Of a DNA stretch of 64,000 bases, positions 35,901 through 47,888 are shown one piece after another. Each line of letters begins with the position of its first letter. The first letter of the stretch is position 1. Made by a program: the position numbers and the translations under genes. The notes under the pieces were generated by a model that saw only the letters and a list, made by a program, of their open reading frames with translations, ran no database searches and was not told the DNA's origin. The DNA lies in the NCBI RefSeq assembly GCF_034140825.1, contig NC_089045.1:5179501-5243500 (forward strand), written 5' to 3'. This stretch comes from Oryza sativa Japonica Group. Taxonomy: Eukaryota > Streptophyta > Magnoliopsida > Poales > Poaceae.

Positions 35901-37348
35901 TCGGCTTCCTTCTTTTTGTCGCTCGCAGGCCTCCCCTTTCGGGTGGCCAGCGAAACGCCTTCGACGGCGAGGACATGACCCTCGTCGTCGGAATGGGCTG
36001 ACCTCTTCTTCCTCCTCCTGTCACGCCGCCCTGTCCGAGCAGCAGATCCGGGGACGGCCGAAGCTGCCACACCGGAACCGGAGGGGTTCCAGGTCCATGC
36101 CTCTTCCTTACGAGCCACTCGGTCCGCGAGCTGAAAAAGCTCCGCGGTAGTCTGGAGCTCTTTGGAGGCGATCTTTTCGATCATGCGGTTGTGCCGCACA
36201 CCCCCCCTGAACGCGTAGATCACCGCGTGTGCAGGGATGCATGGTATGGTGTTGCAGACTTGACAGAACCGCTGAATGTATGAGCGAAGTGACTCATCAT
36301 CCCTTCGCTGGACTGCATGTAAGTCCGCTTCTTCACCTGGGCGCGGATATGTGCCTTGAAAGTTCATGGTGAACTGTTGGCACAAATCCTCCCAAGAGTG
36401 GACGGACGCGGGTGGCAAGTTCATTAGCCAACCCCGTGCCTGTCCCTTCAGGGCCATGGGAAAGAAATTCGCCATGACCCTGTCGTCACCCCCGGCGGCC
36501 TCGATCCCGGTCGTGTAGACTTGGAGAAACTCGGCGGGGTTGACGCTCCCGTCATATTTTTCGGCGATGGTGGGCCGGAACCTTGGGGGCCAACGGACGT
36601 TCCGAAGGCTCGCCACAAAGGCTCTACAGCCGACACCACCAACCGGGGGCACGAAGGGCTGATCCCCGCGTCCGTGTTGATGTGACACTCCGGACGAGGA
36701 GGCGCCCTCCGTTGCGTGGGCAGCACGTCGACCATTACGCCGGCGCTCGATACTGATGCGGGCATCCGGCCCCCCACGCAGATCTTCCTGGGTCGGAGGC
36801 GCTGACGAAGGAGTGGCGGCCGAATGGCGAGCAACAGCCGCCGCTCGCCGCGCCCTCCGCCTTGACGACACGGAGCCGGTGGTAGCAGCGCCAGAGGTCT
36901 TGGTGGCGGAGGACCGCCCACCAGCACCTAGGCGCTGCCGTGCCGTCATGACCAAGTTGGCCACGTCGTCCAGCCAACGTTGGGCTGGAGACTCCGGGTC
37001 AGGGACAATGGGCGGGTGACGTAGGAGCGCGCCCGCAGCTTGGAGCGCGCCCTGGGGCGTGCTGCCGTCGCCGTAGACGAGGAGGCGACGCTCCCCACCT
37101 CGCCGCCCTTCCCCATCACCCGTGGATGTCGAAGTCGCGGATCCTTCGACCCTCTCGAGCGCCTCCTCCCGCCTAGGACTTTGGCGTGGAGGGGGCGGTG
37201 GAGTACGAGCTCGACGGCGTGGGTTTGGCTCCCCGTCGTCACCGCTAACACTCGGAGAGAGGTTGTGCGCCTTTGCTTGTTCAGCCATTGGGCTGAACAG
37301 GAAAAGCTTGGCGCACACGAAAGAGTGCGAGAGCTTAGAAGAACACAC
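35891..37348 (-). mobile_element. gag-like part of the LTR element
   Basis: The frame holds the retrotransposon gag signature: ALKGQARGWLMNLP, SWEDLCQQFTMNFQGTY, RRDDESLRSYIQRFCQVCN and LFQLADRVARKEEAW. The preceding ~200 residues are charged and of low complexity. It is a fossil part. Confidence 0.8.
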
Positions 37349-37375
37349 GCAGAACCCCCTACCTGGCGCGCCAGA

Positions 37376-38480
37376 TGACGGCGCGTGGGGCTCCTCACCG
37401 GGAGACCATGCAGGCCCCCCTTGCCAGTTCGGCCGGGGGCCCTGGGTGAGATTCTAAGCTCCTAGTCTGTGTGTGGAAGGTTCGCGAGAATGGAAACACA
37501 CAAGACACGGGCGATGTATACAGGTTCGGGCCGCTGAGAAGCGTAATACCCTACTCCTGTGTTCTGGTGGATCTGTGTATGAAGAAGCTACAAAGTGCGA
37601 GCCAGCCCCCGATCGTTCTGGGATCGTTTTTTTCTCCTCTCTCTAAGTGGGCAAGGTCCTCCTTTTATATCTCAAGGGGATACCACATGCACCATCTCTC
37701 CCTCTCTTTCTTTTGTGTGGGGACTCATCCTCTCTTCCCTCCAACTTCACTTCTCTTCATTAATGGACGGAGATTTGTATGGCTGCCGTCCGAATGACCT
37801 TCTGATGGGACGGCCCATACCTACCTCCACTTCCGCCGGAAGCAGGCGCGACGTGGGAACATGGCTGTCTGCTGACGACATGACCATTGTCAGACCGGTC
37901 ACAAATCGGTCATTCTTGTCCACCACGTGTCAGTTTAACAATCTGCATGTTCCCCCTTCTTCATACAATATCTTGCCTGTAATGGTTAGGATGAAGCCTG
38001 GCATATATCTGACCGGAACCAACGTGCCATCTCTAGGAGCTAACACGCCGGCTCCGGCTAGGGACGAGTGCTTGGAGGCTCTCGTCCTGACGGGATGGGG
38101 CGAGGCGTGCGTCAGACTGCCTGTCGCCACCTAACCCACGATCTGACCGGTCCGTGACTGATCACAGACCGGATGAACGAGCGCGCTGCACTGCGTTACA
38201 TGCGGCGTGACGCGCTCGTCCAAACCGCAATAAATGCGGTTAGGTGAGCGCCGCCGCTGCGCTCACCTAACCCATACGCGCGGCGCAAAATCCACAAGGG
38301 GTCGGGGCGCCCCAGCCCTCGGGGCCGAAACGGGAGCGGTCCGACCCCCTCGGGGAGACAAAGAGGAGGGCGAACACATCACCCTCGGGCCCGACGCCCC
38401 CCGAGGGTGCCAGGCCACGTGGGCGATTGTGTCTGCCTCAAGCCTCTAGTCATGATACTCCCGGTCCCATGTCACCGACA
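37376..38480 (-). repeat. LTR (5' LTR in element orientation)
   Basis: Near-identical to 32959-34062. It ends at the CACTG target duplication at 38481-38485. Confidence 0.92.
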
Positions 38481-38485
38481 CACTG

Positions 38486-38583
38486 CATCGCCGCTTTAAC
38501 TTATGAGATTATGCCACTCCAATATACTCTTGAGACACTTGTTGCGTTTAAATCAGTAACAACGCTGTCATTGTCCGATTCTG
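38486..38583 (-). mobile_element. Truncated LINE-like copy, 5'-side part
   Basis: This is the continuation of the copy at 32750-32958 beyond the LTR element. It is bounded at 38584 by the second 16-base target duplication. See the 3'-part entry. Confidence 0.5.
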
Positions 38584-38642
38584 AGATCACAGAGGAATTA
38601 TGAGATCACATAAACAAGTTACAGAAGGAAGTGCAAAGCATA

Positions 38643-39636
38643 CCGATAGCTGTGTTCAGTGGTGATTGTTGGGAACCTATCATCAACGCAAGGAAAAGAG
38701 CGATCCATTAGTGTATGATTAATTAAGTATTAGCTATTTTTTTAAAAAAATGGATCAATATGATTTTTTTAAGCAACTTTTGTATATAAACTTTTTTTAA
38801 AAAAAACACACCGTTTAGTAGTTTGACAAGCGTGTGCGCGGAAAACGAGAGGGGGAGTTGGGAACTCCTGTATCAAACACGAGAAGGGGGAGTTGAAAAA
38901 CTTTTTAAAAAACACACCGTTTAGTAGTCTTGAGTATAGTCGAGAACCCTAACGAATGCATCAACTAATGCTGGCATCCTCTCAAGCACTGGTGTCCAGT
39001 CACATAAGTCATCCAACCACAGAGAAACAAGGCTCGGGATATCGATATGCACACGCGCAAGGTCTCACTGAAATTGGAATCAGTAATGCTCAAGAGCTTC
39101 ACGGAGCTAGATGAGATCTTGGCACACTCAAGTATACAATAGTCAAACACTAGATGCTCCAATGCTGGACAGCTCGAGAAGTTGAGGAAGATGTCGTTTA
39201 GCTTTTGTACCGTGAAGTTGTAGCCTTGTCAAGTGCCGGGAGACAAGAGGCAGCTCATCGATCGGAACCGGGTCAAAATTGACATCATTCTGGCAGACTC
39301 CCGAGCTCGAGGAACCGAACCTTGCGGAGCAGAGCATGCCTGATACCAGAGGTTCAGCCGGGCAATGTCGTCGATGCCCTCGCACTCACGGAACCTTAGC
39401 ACGAACGTGCCGAGAGGCGCGCTGTCACGGAGTAGCAGCAGATTCTCAATGAACCTTCGGCGTTCCTTGATGCTTCCCAGGGTTGATCTCCGCCGATGCG
39501 CAGCCTCGTGGCGGACTTCCAGAGGTGGCGCCAGTAGGAAGGAGAGCACGCGGTGGAGCACCTCGTCCGGGAGGGCCCCTATCCGGTCGACGCCGGTAGA
39601 ACAAGGCGCTCTCTTGGCCTTCTTTCGCTGACGCAT
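38643..39636 (-). pseudogene. F-box exon-1 remnant, copy H, broken by MITE
   Basis: It starts with the family leader and MRQRKKAKRAP, closest to copies I-K. The F-box start is present (IGALPDEVLHRVLSFL), but about 40 bases coding for [12 protein letters not shown]-like residues are lost, changing the frame before YWRHLWKSATRLRIG. LRR-like pieces follow in several frames. Homology stops at ~38928, where a MITE-like sequence begins. A final piece with the family exon-1 donor context (CGGTATGC on the minus strand) reappears at ~38643. The Cys module and exons 2-4 are absent. It is not functional. Confidence 0.72.
38665..38927. mobile_element. TIR element (CGTTTAGTAGTTTGA family) inside copy H
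   Basis: It carries ATTAATTAAGTATTAGCTA, AACACACCGTTTAGTAGTTT and GCGTGTGCGCGGAAAACGAG, shared with 48476-48695. The right end is partly duplicated (CACACCGTTTAGTAG appears twice). The ends are imperfect and the exact borders uncertain. Confidence 0.45.
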
Positions 39637-40858
39637 TCCGTCGAACAGGTTGTGGGCGTGGGCGTGGGCGCGCCCCACTGCGATGCAAGAAGCCAAGAAC
39701 CCGCTCAGGCGACACAAAGAGCGGAGATACCGGGGGGAAACAAGCAGAAGTGGCCTCTCCGGGTCGCCGTCGGCAGCTTCGCGTGAGGCGACGGCGCGGC
39801 GGCAGGAGTACGTGTGAGGATGAACGGAGGAATCGCCGGATCGGAGGAAGACGATGGGCAAGGGCAGTGAGGAGATGGAGCCTGACAAGTGGGCCACCCT
39901 GTTTTTATGTTCAAAAAGAGAATCTGAATTCCAGCACAATTAGGGTTGTTTTAATCGCATGAGTGAAAAAAAGAAGGAATGTGAAAAACACATTATTCTA
40001 ACAGAATACAAATAGAGGATTATAAAACGTAAAAAAAAAACTCATGAAACACCGTTTGATTAGATTAGCAGGAAAACACACAAAATCGGATAAGAGAGAT
40101 ACACTCGAAAAATTTTTTTCAAGAAATTAGAGCTCTTGCTAAGTTTTCTTCAAAATCTCTATAGAACTATCCATTTCATAGAAATTTCAAAGGATATGAT
40201 AGTATTCTTTTCTCTATTTCAAAGGTCTTCATAGAAAAAATTTTCCTTCCAAAATAAAAACCTCCAAAATTTCTTGGTTTTTTCTAGAAATCAAATGGAT
40301 CCTTGGTATGTGAAAGGATAGGATGCTTTTTTTTTCTGAAAATACTCTTATTCTTGGCTTCGAAGAGAAAAAAACAATGCTATCATCCTTGTGGATTAGG
40401 GCAGCACCACTGTCTGAACGATCAATCCATCAAATATAACTAGGCATGCAACGAACTAACTAGGCTATTGACATGTTAATAGCAGCTCAGCTATTGATTT
40501 GAGTCACAATGCATATAGCTTAGATCAGTCAAGAAATCTAGCCAAAAAGAAAGCAAACAAACTAAAACATGCATGATCCAGAGAGGAAAACAGCATAAAT
40601 GTAGCCACTGGAGCCATTCTTAAAAGGGATAAATTAGCACTACTTGGTGAAATAGGTCCTTTTACAATCAATTTCAAACCATCCGCATATGAGAAACCCA
40701 TTTCTAGGTAGACACTAGACAATGTAAACGGCCCATTACAAGGCAAAGCTAAAGTTCTTTGAAGAAACACATAGAGGAAAGATAACGTAGTTCCCAGCTC
40801 AAACTTCTAATTGTCAAGAACTTGTGCATCAAGCCTTTTTCGTCATCATCATGATCAT
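39637..40858. other. Intergenic between H and I
   Basis: The GC-rich 5' flank of H runs to ~39900 and has a near-telo-box TAGGGTTG at 39941. It is then AT-rich. The last part is probably the 3' UTR of I. No gene was recognised. Confidence 0.35.
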
Positions 40859-42604
40859 CTAACTCTCAATCGTCGCTTCCTCCAAACTGAAATCTGCACA
40901 ATATGAAAAGTGCCATGCATTAGAATTAAGTTCATAGCCATCCAAGGAAACCTGAAATGCACTAACAGACTTCTATTTAAGTTCATAGCTACTCAAACCA
41001 CAAATTAACATGGCATTTTGTTACATTCTAGGAGTGACAGCTAGCAGTAGTAATGCACCAGTTCATGGCAAGAAAAATAATCCAGTGGCTCCTCAGAACA
41101 GAGTTACAGCCTAAATAGCAGAGTGGCATTCAGTGAAGGAAATTCTCAAAACTGTAAAAGAAAAGGTATGAAGATCTTACATATTTTAAATGTTGACAGG
41201 TACTTCAAAACTTTAAGAACCTGACCATCAATCGCATTGCATTGAACTTCAACTATCTGGAGGTGTTCTGATATTCCAGCTGATCTCTCCATTGGATTGA
41301 GAATTCCTTTAATTTTATTTGTACGTTTATATGCCTGTAGCAAATAAAAAACATTACACAAAGATAAATATAAAATGCGTGATGCTAAGTAATAACTTTA
41401 CGAGGCAACAGTTGTCAATTTAAATAAAATATACTACCTGGTAACCAAGCTGGAAAACGAGTTTTTCTAGGGCTGGCGAGTGTTCAAGAATGCGAGCTAG
41501 CATGTGAGAATCATCAGGCACACACCAGTACCCATTGAGTATCAAAGTCTTTAACTTGCTAAATGTTGGGCACCATTTCAAATCCCTTTTGAAAATAAAC
41601 TGAGCACCATGCAAACAAGAACATAAACAAATCCTCAGGGTTCAAATGGATATAAGCACCGTAGAAAGAAATAATTGGATAATATAACAGACTTAAAGAT
41701 GGAAGTGCAAGCATACCGATTCATCTTCGTTTATCAGCACCAACATCTTAGCTTCCGACAAACCTTCCAAAAGCACACAATTTTTGTTCGTGAAACCATA
41801 ACAAGATTCACAGCCGTCACGACCACAATCCCCAGAGTCAGATTCACCACAGAAGTCTTCACTAGAGCTTGGGACACTGACAAATGCATCAACTAATGAT
41901 GGCATCCTCTCAAGCACTGGCTTACGGTCATAGATGCGATCCAGCCGCAGAGAAACAAGACTCGGGATATCAATACGAACCCGTGAGGTCCCAGCGGGGA
42001 AATTGGAAAACGTGATGCTCAGATGTTTTACGGAGTTAGATGAGATCTTGGCACACTCAAATACGCATGACTCAAACACTAGATGCTCCAATGATGGGCA
42101 GCTTGAGAAGTCAAGCAAGCCGTCGTTTAGCACTATACCATAAAGCTGTAGCCTTGTCAAGTGCTGAGAGACAATAGGCTGCTCATCTATCGGAACCGGG
42201 TTGCCAAATTCCTCTTCCTGCCAGACATCGAGTCGAAGGAACCGAACCTTGCGGTGGATAGCATACCTGAACCAGACGTTCAGCCGGAATATGTCCTCGA
42301 AGTCATCGTCGTCATACCAATTGAACCTTAGCACGCAGGTTTCAAGAGGCGCGCTATCACGGAGTACCAGCAGATGGTCAAGAAACTCCTGCTGCTCCTT
42401 CACACTCCCCAGATTGCTCTCGTCCTCGCCAACGCGCAGCCCCGTGGCGGACTTCCAGAGGTGGCGCCAGCGCGGGGCTAGCACGCACGTCCGGACAGCA
42501 TCCTGCGCCGGTAGGAAGGAGAGCACGCGGTGGAGCACCTCGTCCGGGAGGGCCCCTATGCGGTCTCCGCCGGCCGATCCCTTGGCCTCCTTCCGCGCAG
42601 ACAT
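40859..42604 (-). CDS. F-box/LRR/FBD protein, copy I
   Basis: About 412 residues. Exons: 42604-41717, 41599-41438, 41334-41181, 40893-40859, all GT-AG and in frame. Exon 1 starts MSARKEAKGS. The F-box is IGALPDEVLHRVLSFLPAQD with PRWRHLWKS. LRR-like segments follow ([29 protein letters not shown]), then the Cys module (DFC..SGDCGRDGCESC..NCVLL). Exon 2 starts FIFKRDLKWCP. Exon 3 is the FBD (LQIVEVQCNAIDGQV). Exon 4 gives YFSLEEATIES and a stop, after the shortest intron 3 of the array (287 bases). Immediately past the stop another frame reads an Asp-rich run (DDHDDDEKG), so the acidic tail seen in G, J and K seems to have been lost by a frame change. Predicted SCF receptor. Confidence 0.88.
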
Positions 42605-43823
42605 TCCGCCGAACAGGCGGCGGGCGTCGGCGCCACCCTGCGGAGCAACGAGCCAAGAACCGATCAGGCGACACAAGAAGTGCAGAAACTAGCGTGTGCG
42701 AGCAGGAACGAGGCCTCTCCGGGTCAAACCATTAGCATGCAGCTCACCCACCTCGTGAAACAGGAGCGCGCGCGAGGAATCGCCGGCGCCGCCGCCAGCG
42801 GAGGGAGCTCGGATTTGGGCGGACGAGGAGACGAAGAGGCGAGAAGACGACAGGTCGAGGAGGAGATGAGAGAGGTTGGTGCGTTTTCAATGCGGTGACG
42901 CCGACAGGTGGGCCAGCCCCATGGCGCCGTTTCCACTTTCGGAAATTTGGAGATTCCCGCTCGTTGCGTTCTGCATCAACAGAAACCAATCAAACCAATA
43001 TGGTTTTGTGTGAAAAATTGTACTCATTCCAATTTTTACATATAATAATTCTGATGTGATTTTTTTTCTGAAAATACTCCAATTTACATGCTATGCAGCT
43101 CCTTTAAATCAATTTAAACATATAACTGGTTAATTACTCTCTCTAGTAAACTAGCGTACTGAAACAAGTTCGGATGACGGTGGTCATTATAGGTGAGTAC
43201 GGCGGTACTTCCAGATGAAATATCTAGACCCCCTTTGTGGTTATTTTGATGATCAATGATAATATGATCATCGGAAGTGTATGATGATCCATCCGTCTAA
43301 TTCATAAAATCGTTGCACTTAGCTTGAGTGCAAACGGCTGCTGCTTGTGTTGCTGGGAGAAAGGGAGAGAAAACCTCTCGTTTTTCATGCCGTTTTCTGA
43401 ACTACTAAACAATGTGTTTTTTTTAAAAGTTTCTATAGGAAAGTTATTTTAAAAAATCATTTCAATCCATTTTTAACTTTAAAATAATTGATACTTAATT
43501 AATCATGCATTAATAACTCATAAGGATCTTCCCAATCTTCCCTTTCTCTATCCCAACGGGATTGTTTCAAGGTCTCACGGACAATCCGATTTATTGGTGA
43601 TTGAGTCGGATTGTCATACCAGCATTTTTTTTTCCGGAGGAGGACGGACGAAAGGATCCTTGCTCGGATTGTCCGGAGCAGTCAACAGACAATTACGGTA
43701 GAACAGTTCGATGCTTATTGGATTGTCCGACCTTTTCAGGCCAACACCTATAACGTTAGTTACCGTTACTAAAGTATAAAGAGGTGGAATATCCGCTCAA
43801 GTGTTGCTGATAGCAAACAGCTA
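42605..43823. other. Intergenic upstream of copy I
   Basis: The GC-rich leader runs to ~42960. 43290-43560 resembles an inverted copy of the CGTTTAGTAGTTTGA-type element (TTCTGAACTACTAAACAATG). At 43560-43760 the word CGGATTGTC(A/C)(G/T) and variants recur several times; its nature is unknown. No gene was recognised. Confidence 0.35.
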
Positions 43824-43923
43824 CCCCTCCGCCCTATAAAACATCAACATCTGGGGATGAACCTGGACAAGCATTTGTCCAGATTCATTTCTAGGAGTTG
43901 TTTTCTTTTTGAAACGGAGGGTG
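43824..43923. mobile_element. Stowaway MITE, short
   Basis: The ends CCCCTCCGCCCTATAAAAC and TTTTTGAAACGGAGGGTG are imperfect inverted repeats flanked by TA. It is a 100-bp element with internal symmetry around TGGACAAGCATTTGTCCA. Confidence 0.7.
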
Positions 43924-43947
43924 TAGATGACTTGGTTTCGGGTATAA

Positions 43948-44280
43948 GGTGGTGTTTGGATTTAGAGACTAAAGTTTAATCTCTGTCACATCAGATGTTT
44001 GGACACTAATTTAGAGTATTAAATATAGAATAATAATAAAACTAATCGCATAAATGAGAGACGAATTTTATAAGCCTAATTAATCCATAATTAGCACATG
44101 TTTACTATAGCATTATATAGGCTAATCATGGATTAATTAGGCTCGATAGATTCATCCCGCGAATTAGTCCGGGGTTATGGAATGGGCTTTGTCATTAGTC
44201 TACATTTAATACTTCTAATTAGCGTCAAAACATCCGATATAACAGGGACTAAAAATAGTCCCAGTAATCCAAACACCACC
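43948..44280. mobile_element. Tourist MITE
   Basis: The ends GGTGGTGTTTGGATT and AATCCAAACACCACC are exact inverted repeats, flanked by TAA on both sides (43945-43947, 44281-44283). The 3-bp TWA-type duplication identifies the PIF/Harbinger group. Length is 333 bp. Confidence 0.88.
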
Positions 44281-44283
44281 TAA

Positions 44284-45308
44284 ATAGCTTATGTCCTTGT
44301 CTCTTGGAACCCTATACAACCTGAGAACCTTAGTGGAGTATCCAAGAGCACAAAGAGTCATTCAAGAGTCTACTTTGTGAGAGGATTACCACTAGAGTGT
44401 GTTTTACATCTTGTTGATCTAGTGTGCATCCACCAAAAAAATTGTGCTTAGAACTCTATGTTTTTTTAAAACTGCTTAGAACTCTAAGTAAAGACTACAT
44501 TTTAATAATCTTGGCATCTTGGCGTGCCTAGCAATTCTTGCATGTGAATCTGGTGATCTCTCAATTCTCAATAAGCTTGTGGGAGAACAACTAATTATTT
44601 TGACATGTATAACGGCATACAACCTCATTGTTTGCTTATTGGCTTACAAGTGGCAACTAAAAATTGAATTTTTTCATATACTTGAATTTTACTCTACTCT
44701 TAACGCTTTAGAAGCCAAGGCCCAAGGTTCCAAGGTATTGTAGTGCAAATCTCCACACATGGCTTCTTCAACCTTTTTGCTCTTTCTCACAATGAATAAT
44801 GTATTAGAAAGGACTATTACAACGTAAATTTGTTCGGTGCCTCTGGCGAATTCAAATTTACAGCTAGGTGAGCTCAAAACTGATATTATCTGCAATATCA
44901 CCTACTTTTCCCCCTCATGTTTTTGTCTCGTAAAACAGTCTAAAGTTCCAAATCACATGGTTCGGTATTTATTTGCGTTTTCTCGGATTTGATACATCTA
45001 AATGGTGCATCCATAGAGCACAAATGCTTTCAAGGATTATATGATGTTTGCAGTTACTGTACTGTAATATTGGGCTTTATCAGCTGCATGAGGGATACTA
45101 GGCGCCTGTTTACCAGACGATGTAGGTTTATCGGTACAGAGGACTGCATTGTCAAAAGAGCAAAAACTAAAAAAACGTCGAACAGCAGGTAGAAAGTAAC
45201 CCGCATTACAAATCCAAAAGTCTGCCCTTTAAGCTACTCGGAGAGAATAAAACACCATGGCATCATCCTTGTGGTCTCAACCTTCTTAATAATCAAAACA
45301 GTGGTGCA
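44284..45308. other. Intergenic, 3' flank of copy J
   Basis: AT-rich with no gene recognised. The last ~100 bases match the 3' flank of G and K and are probably UTR. Confidence 0.35.
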
Positions 45309-47888
45309 TCAAACATTTTCCTCTTCCACTTCGTCTCCATCTTCATCGTCGTCTTCATCTTCATAAGGGTCTCCATAAGAGTCTTCATTTTCGTCTTCGT
45401 CTTCATGAGAGTCCTCATCTTCATCTTCCTCCACTTCGTCCTGGTCATTGTCATATCCTTCCAAAATCTCGATTTCCTTAAAACTAAAAACTGCACAAAG
45501 AAACAAATAAGAATAGCACAGTAAGTTTCAAGAGGTCCAACCTGAAAATTCACTCCAAAATAAAAACTTCAAATCCATTGACAACCCTTCAAAATACAAA
45601 TTGACATAAAGACTTCATTACTTCTCCATAACTAAAATCTGATTATGTCCACTACTTCATTCAAAGAAAGGAAATATAATAAAATGCCCTCACTTGGAGA
45701 AGCATTGGTCCTTTATAATATGGTTGCATCCTATGCTGCATAGTTGCTGGTTTCTCTATAGCCTAGCACACGACAAGGAGAAAATTGCATGGTCTAGGGA
45801 CTATACGGATACTTATGGCACTTCGTAAATAAGATTTTTGGACACCAGGCCACACCAGGCGCTGGACATAACAAATAAAATCTAGTGTCACCGAAAAAGA
45901 CTACCTTAGGCAAACAAAACTGCTAAGCAATCTTTCCCAATTATTGTTTTCTAGTAGCTGCTATGATATAACCAGGATGGGTAGTGCAGCAAGCTGTCAC
46001 ACTCAGCACCTCTGGTACGGTAAACTGATAGTTACAGCAGAACAAAGTTTTCTCACAATAATAGAGTTTGACAACGAGATAAAATGGTATGCGAGGTAGT
46101 ACTTGTGTACATGGCAAATGACATGCAAGTTATAAGATGGCAACATCGACTTTCACAAATATACAACTGATGGGAAAGGAAATCAAATCAAATGATTGAA
46201 AGATATAATAACATACATCTAACATACATGTTGACATACTAGTTATGTGATGCAAGAAAATTTTAGAAATCTTAATATGTTTTTGTAAGTAATACTAGCC
46301 AAAAGAGTAGTCTAGATAATGTCTTCCCAATCATACCAAATACAGTGCATGCTTTCATTTCCCAATTAATCCATGGTCCTAACATCCGTTTCCCAAGAAC
46401 TTACAGTTTCGATACTGCTTACTACATTTCACGCGTATGAAGGGAAAAGAAAATTTCAGAAATGTACAAAAAATGAAGAATGTTACGTATGTTAAATGTA
46501 GACAGATACTTCAAAACTTTGAGTACTCTCTTATCAACCGTTTCGCATTTGATTTCAACTATCTCAAGATGTGCTGATATTACAAGTGAACTATCCATTG
46601 AATGGCAGTTTCCTTTGATTTTCATTCTATGTTTAGGTCCCTGTCAGAAATTAAACATTTTAAGGTCAATAGAAAAATGCCCAAAAATATCAACAAGTAA
46701 TCAATTGGCCAATTAGAGAAGGTATACCTTGGAACAGATCTGAAGAATGAGATTCTCTAGAACCGGTGCATGTTGAAGAATGCAAGTTAGTGCACTAAAA
46801 TCATCGGGCACACACCAGTATTCATTGAGTAACAAAGTCTTTAGCTTGGTAAATGTTGGGCGCCATTTCAAATCCCTTTTCAAAATAAACTGCGCGGAGT
46901 GCAAAAAAGAAGATAAACAAAAACCACAGAGTTCAAGTGGATATAAGCACATTAATATAAATAATGAGATAATACAAACAACTTAAAGATGGAAGTGCAA
47001 GCATACCGATCCACGTTCACTTATCAGCCCCAACGTCTTAGCTTCCGATAAACCTTCCAAAAGCACACAATTGTTGTCCTTGATACCGTAACAAGATTCG
47101 CAGTTCTCATGACCACAATCCCCAGAGTCAGACCAAATGCAATAGTCTTTAGTCCAGTTGAGGACTCCAACAAATGCATCAACTAATGATGGCATCCTCT
47201 CAAGCACTGGAGCCCTGTCATGGAAGCCATCCAGCTGCAGAGAAACAAGACTCGGGATAGCGATACGTACCCGAGATATCTCACTGAAATAGGAATTGGT
47301 TATGCTCAAACGTTTTGCAGAGCTAGATGAGATCTTGGCACAGCCAAATTTACATGACTGAAACACTAGATGTTCCAATGCTGGACAGCTCGAGAAGTTA
47401 AGGAAGCTGTCGTTTACCCTTATATTTCGAAGCTGTAGCCTCGTCAAGTGCTGGGAGACAAGTGGCATCTCATCTATCACAAATGAGTGGTAGTATCCGA
47501 CGTCGAGCCAGAGGAACCGAGCCTTGTGGATAAGAGCATGCCTGAACCATAGGTTCACCCGAGCTGTGTCCTCGATGTCCATGTCGCCGTAATAATCGAA
47601 CATTAGCACGCACGTGTCGAGAGGGGCTCCATCACGGAGTAGCAGCAGACGGTCGAGAAACTCCTTCTGTTTCTTCACGCTTCCCAGATAGTCGCAGTCC
47701 TCGCCAATGCGCAGCCCCGTGGCGGACTTCCAGAGGTGGAGCCATCGCCGAGCCAGCAGGCACGTCCGGACAGCCTCCTGCGCCGGTAGGAAGGAGAGCA
47801 CGTGGTGGAGCACCTCATCCGGGAGGTCCCCTATGCGGTCTCCCCCGGTCGAGCCAGGCGATTCCTTGGGCATCTTCCGCGGAGACAT
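45309..47888 (-). CDS. F-box/LRR/FBD protein with acidic tail, copy J
   Basis: About 459 residues. Exons: 47888-47007, 46889-46728, 46640-46487, 45490-45309, all GT-AG and in frame. Exon 1 starts MSPRKMPKES. The F-box is IGDLPDEVLHHVLSFLPAQE with RRWLHLWKS. LRR-like segments follow ([28 protein letters not shown]), then the Cys module (DYC..SGDCGHENCESCYGI..NCVLL). Exon 2 starts FILKRDLKWRP, with Arg where most copies have Cys. Exon 3 is the FBD (LEIVEIKCETVDKRV). Exon 4 gives LFSFKEIEILEGYDND and then about 45 mostly Asp/Glu residues, 60 residues with its split first codon. It is the closest paralogue of K, including introns. Predicted SCF receptor. Confidence 0.9.

Larger units (their letters stand above)
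32959..38480 (-). mobile_element. Gypsy-type LTR retrotransposon, incomplete, young
   Basis: Two ~1.1-kb long terminal repeats (32959-34062 and 37376-38480) begin TG and end CA and are flanked by the 5-bp duplication CACTG (32954-32958, 38481-38485). The element reads on the minus strand. A likely primer-binding site (TGGCGCGCCAGGTAGG on that strand) follows the LTR at 37375, and a purine-rich tract abuts the other LTR near 34063. Recognisable parts are gag-like (35891-37348), integrase C-terminal-like (~35596-35900) and RNase H-like (34177-34845) sequence. Their order is not the canonical one and pol is only partly represented, so the element is broken, with several breaks, and non-autonomous. 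I see about six substitutions between the LTRs (~0.5%), which at 1.3e-8 per site per year suggests an insertion around 0.2 million years ago. It is a fossil inside the LINE-like copy. Confidence 0.9.
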
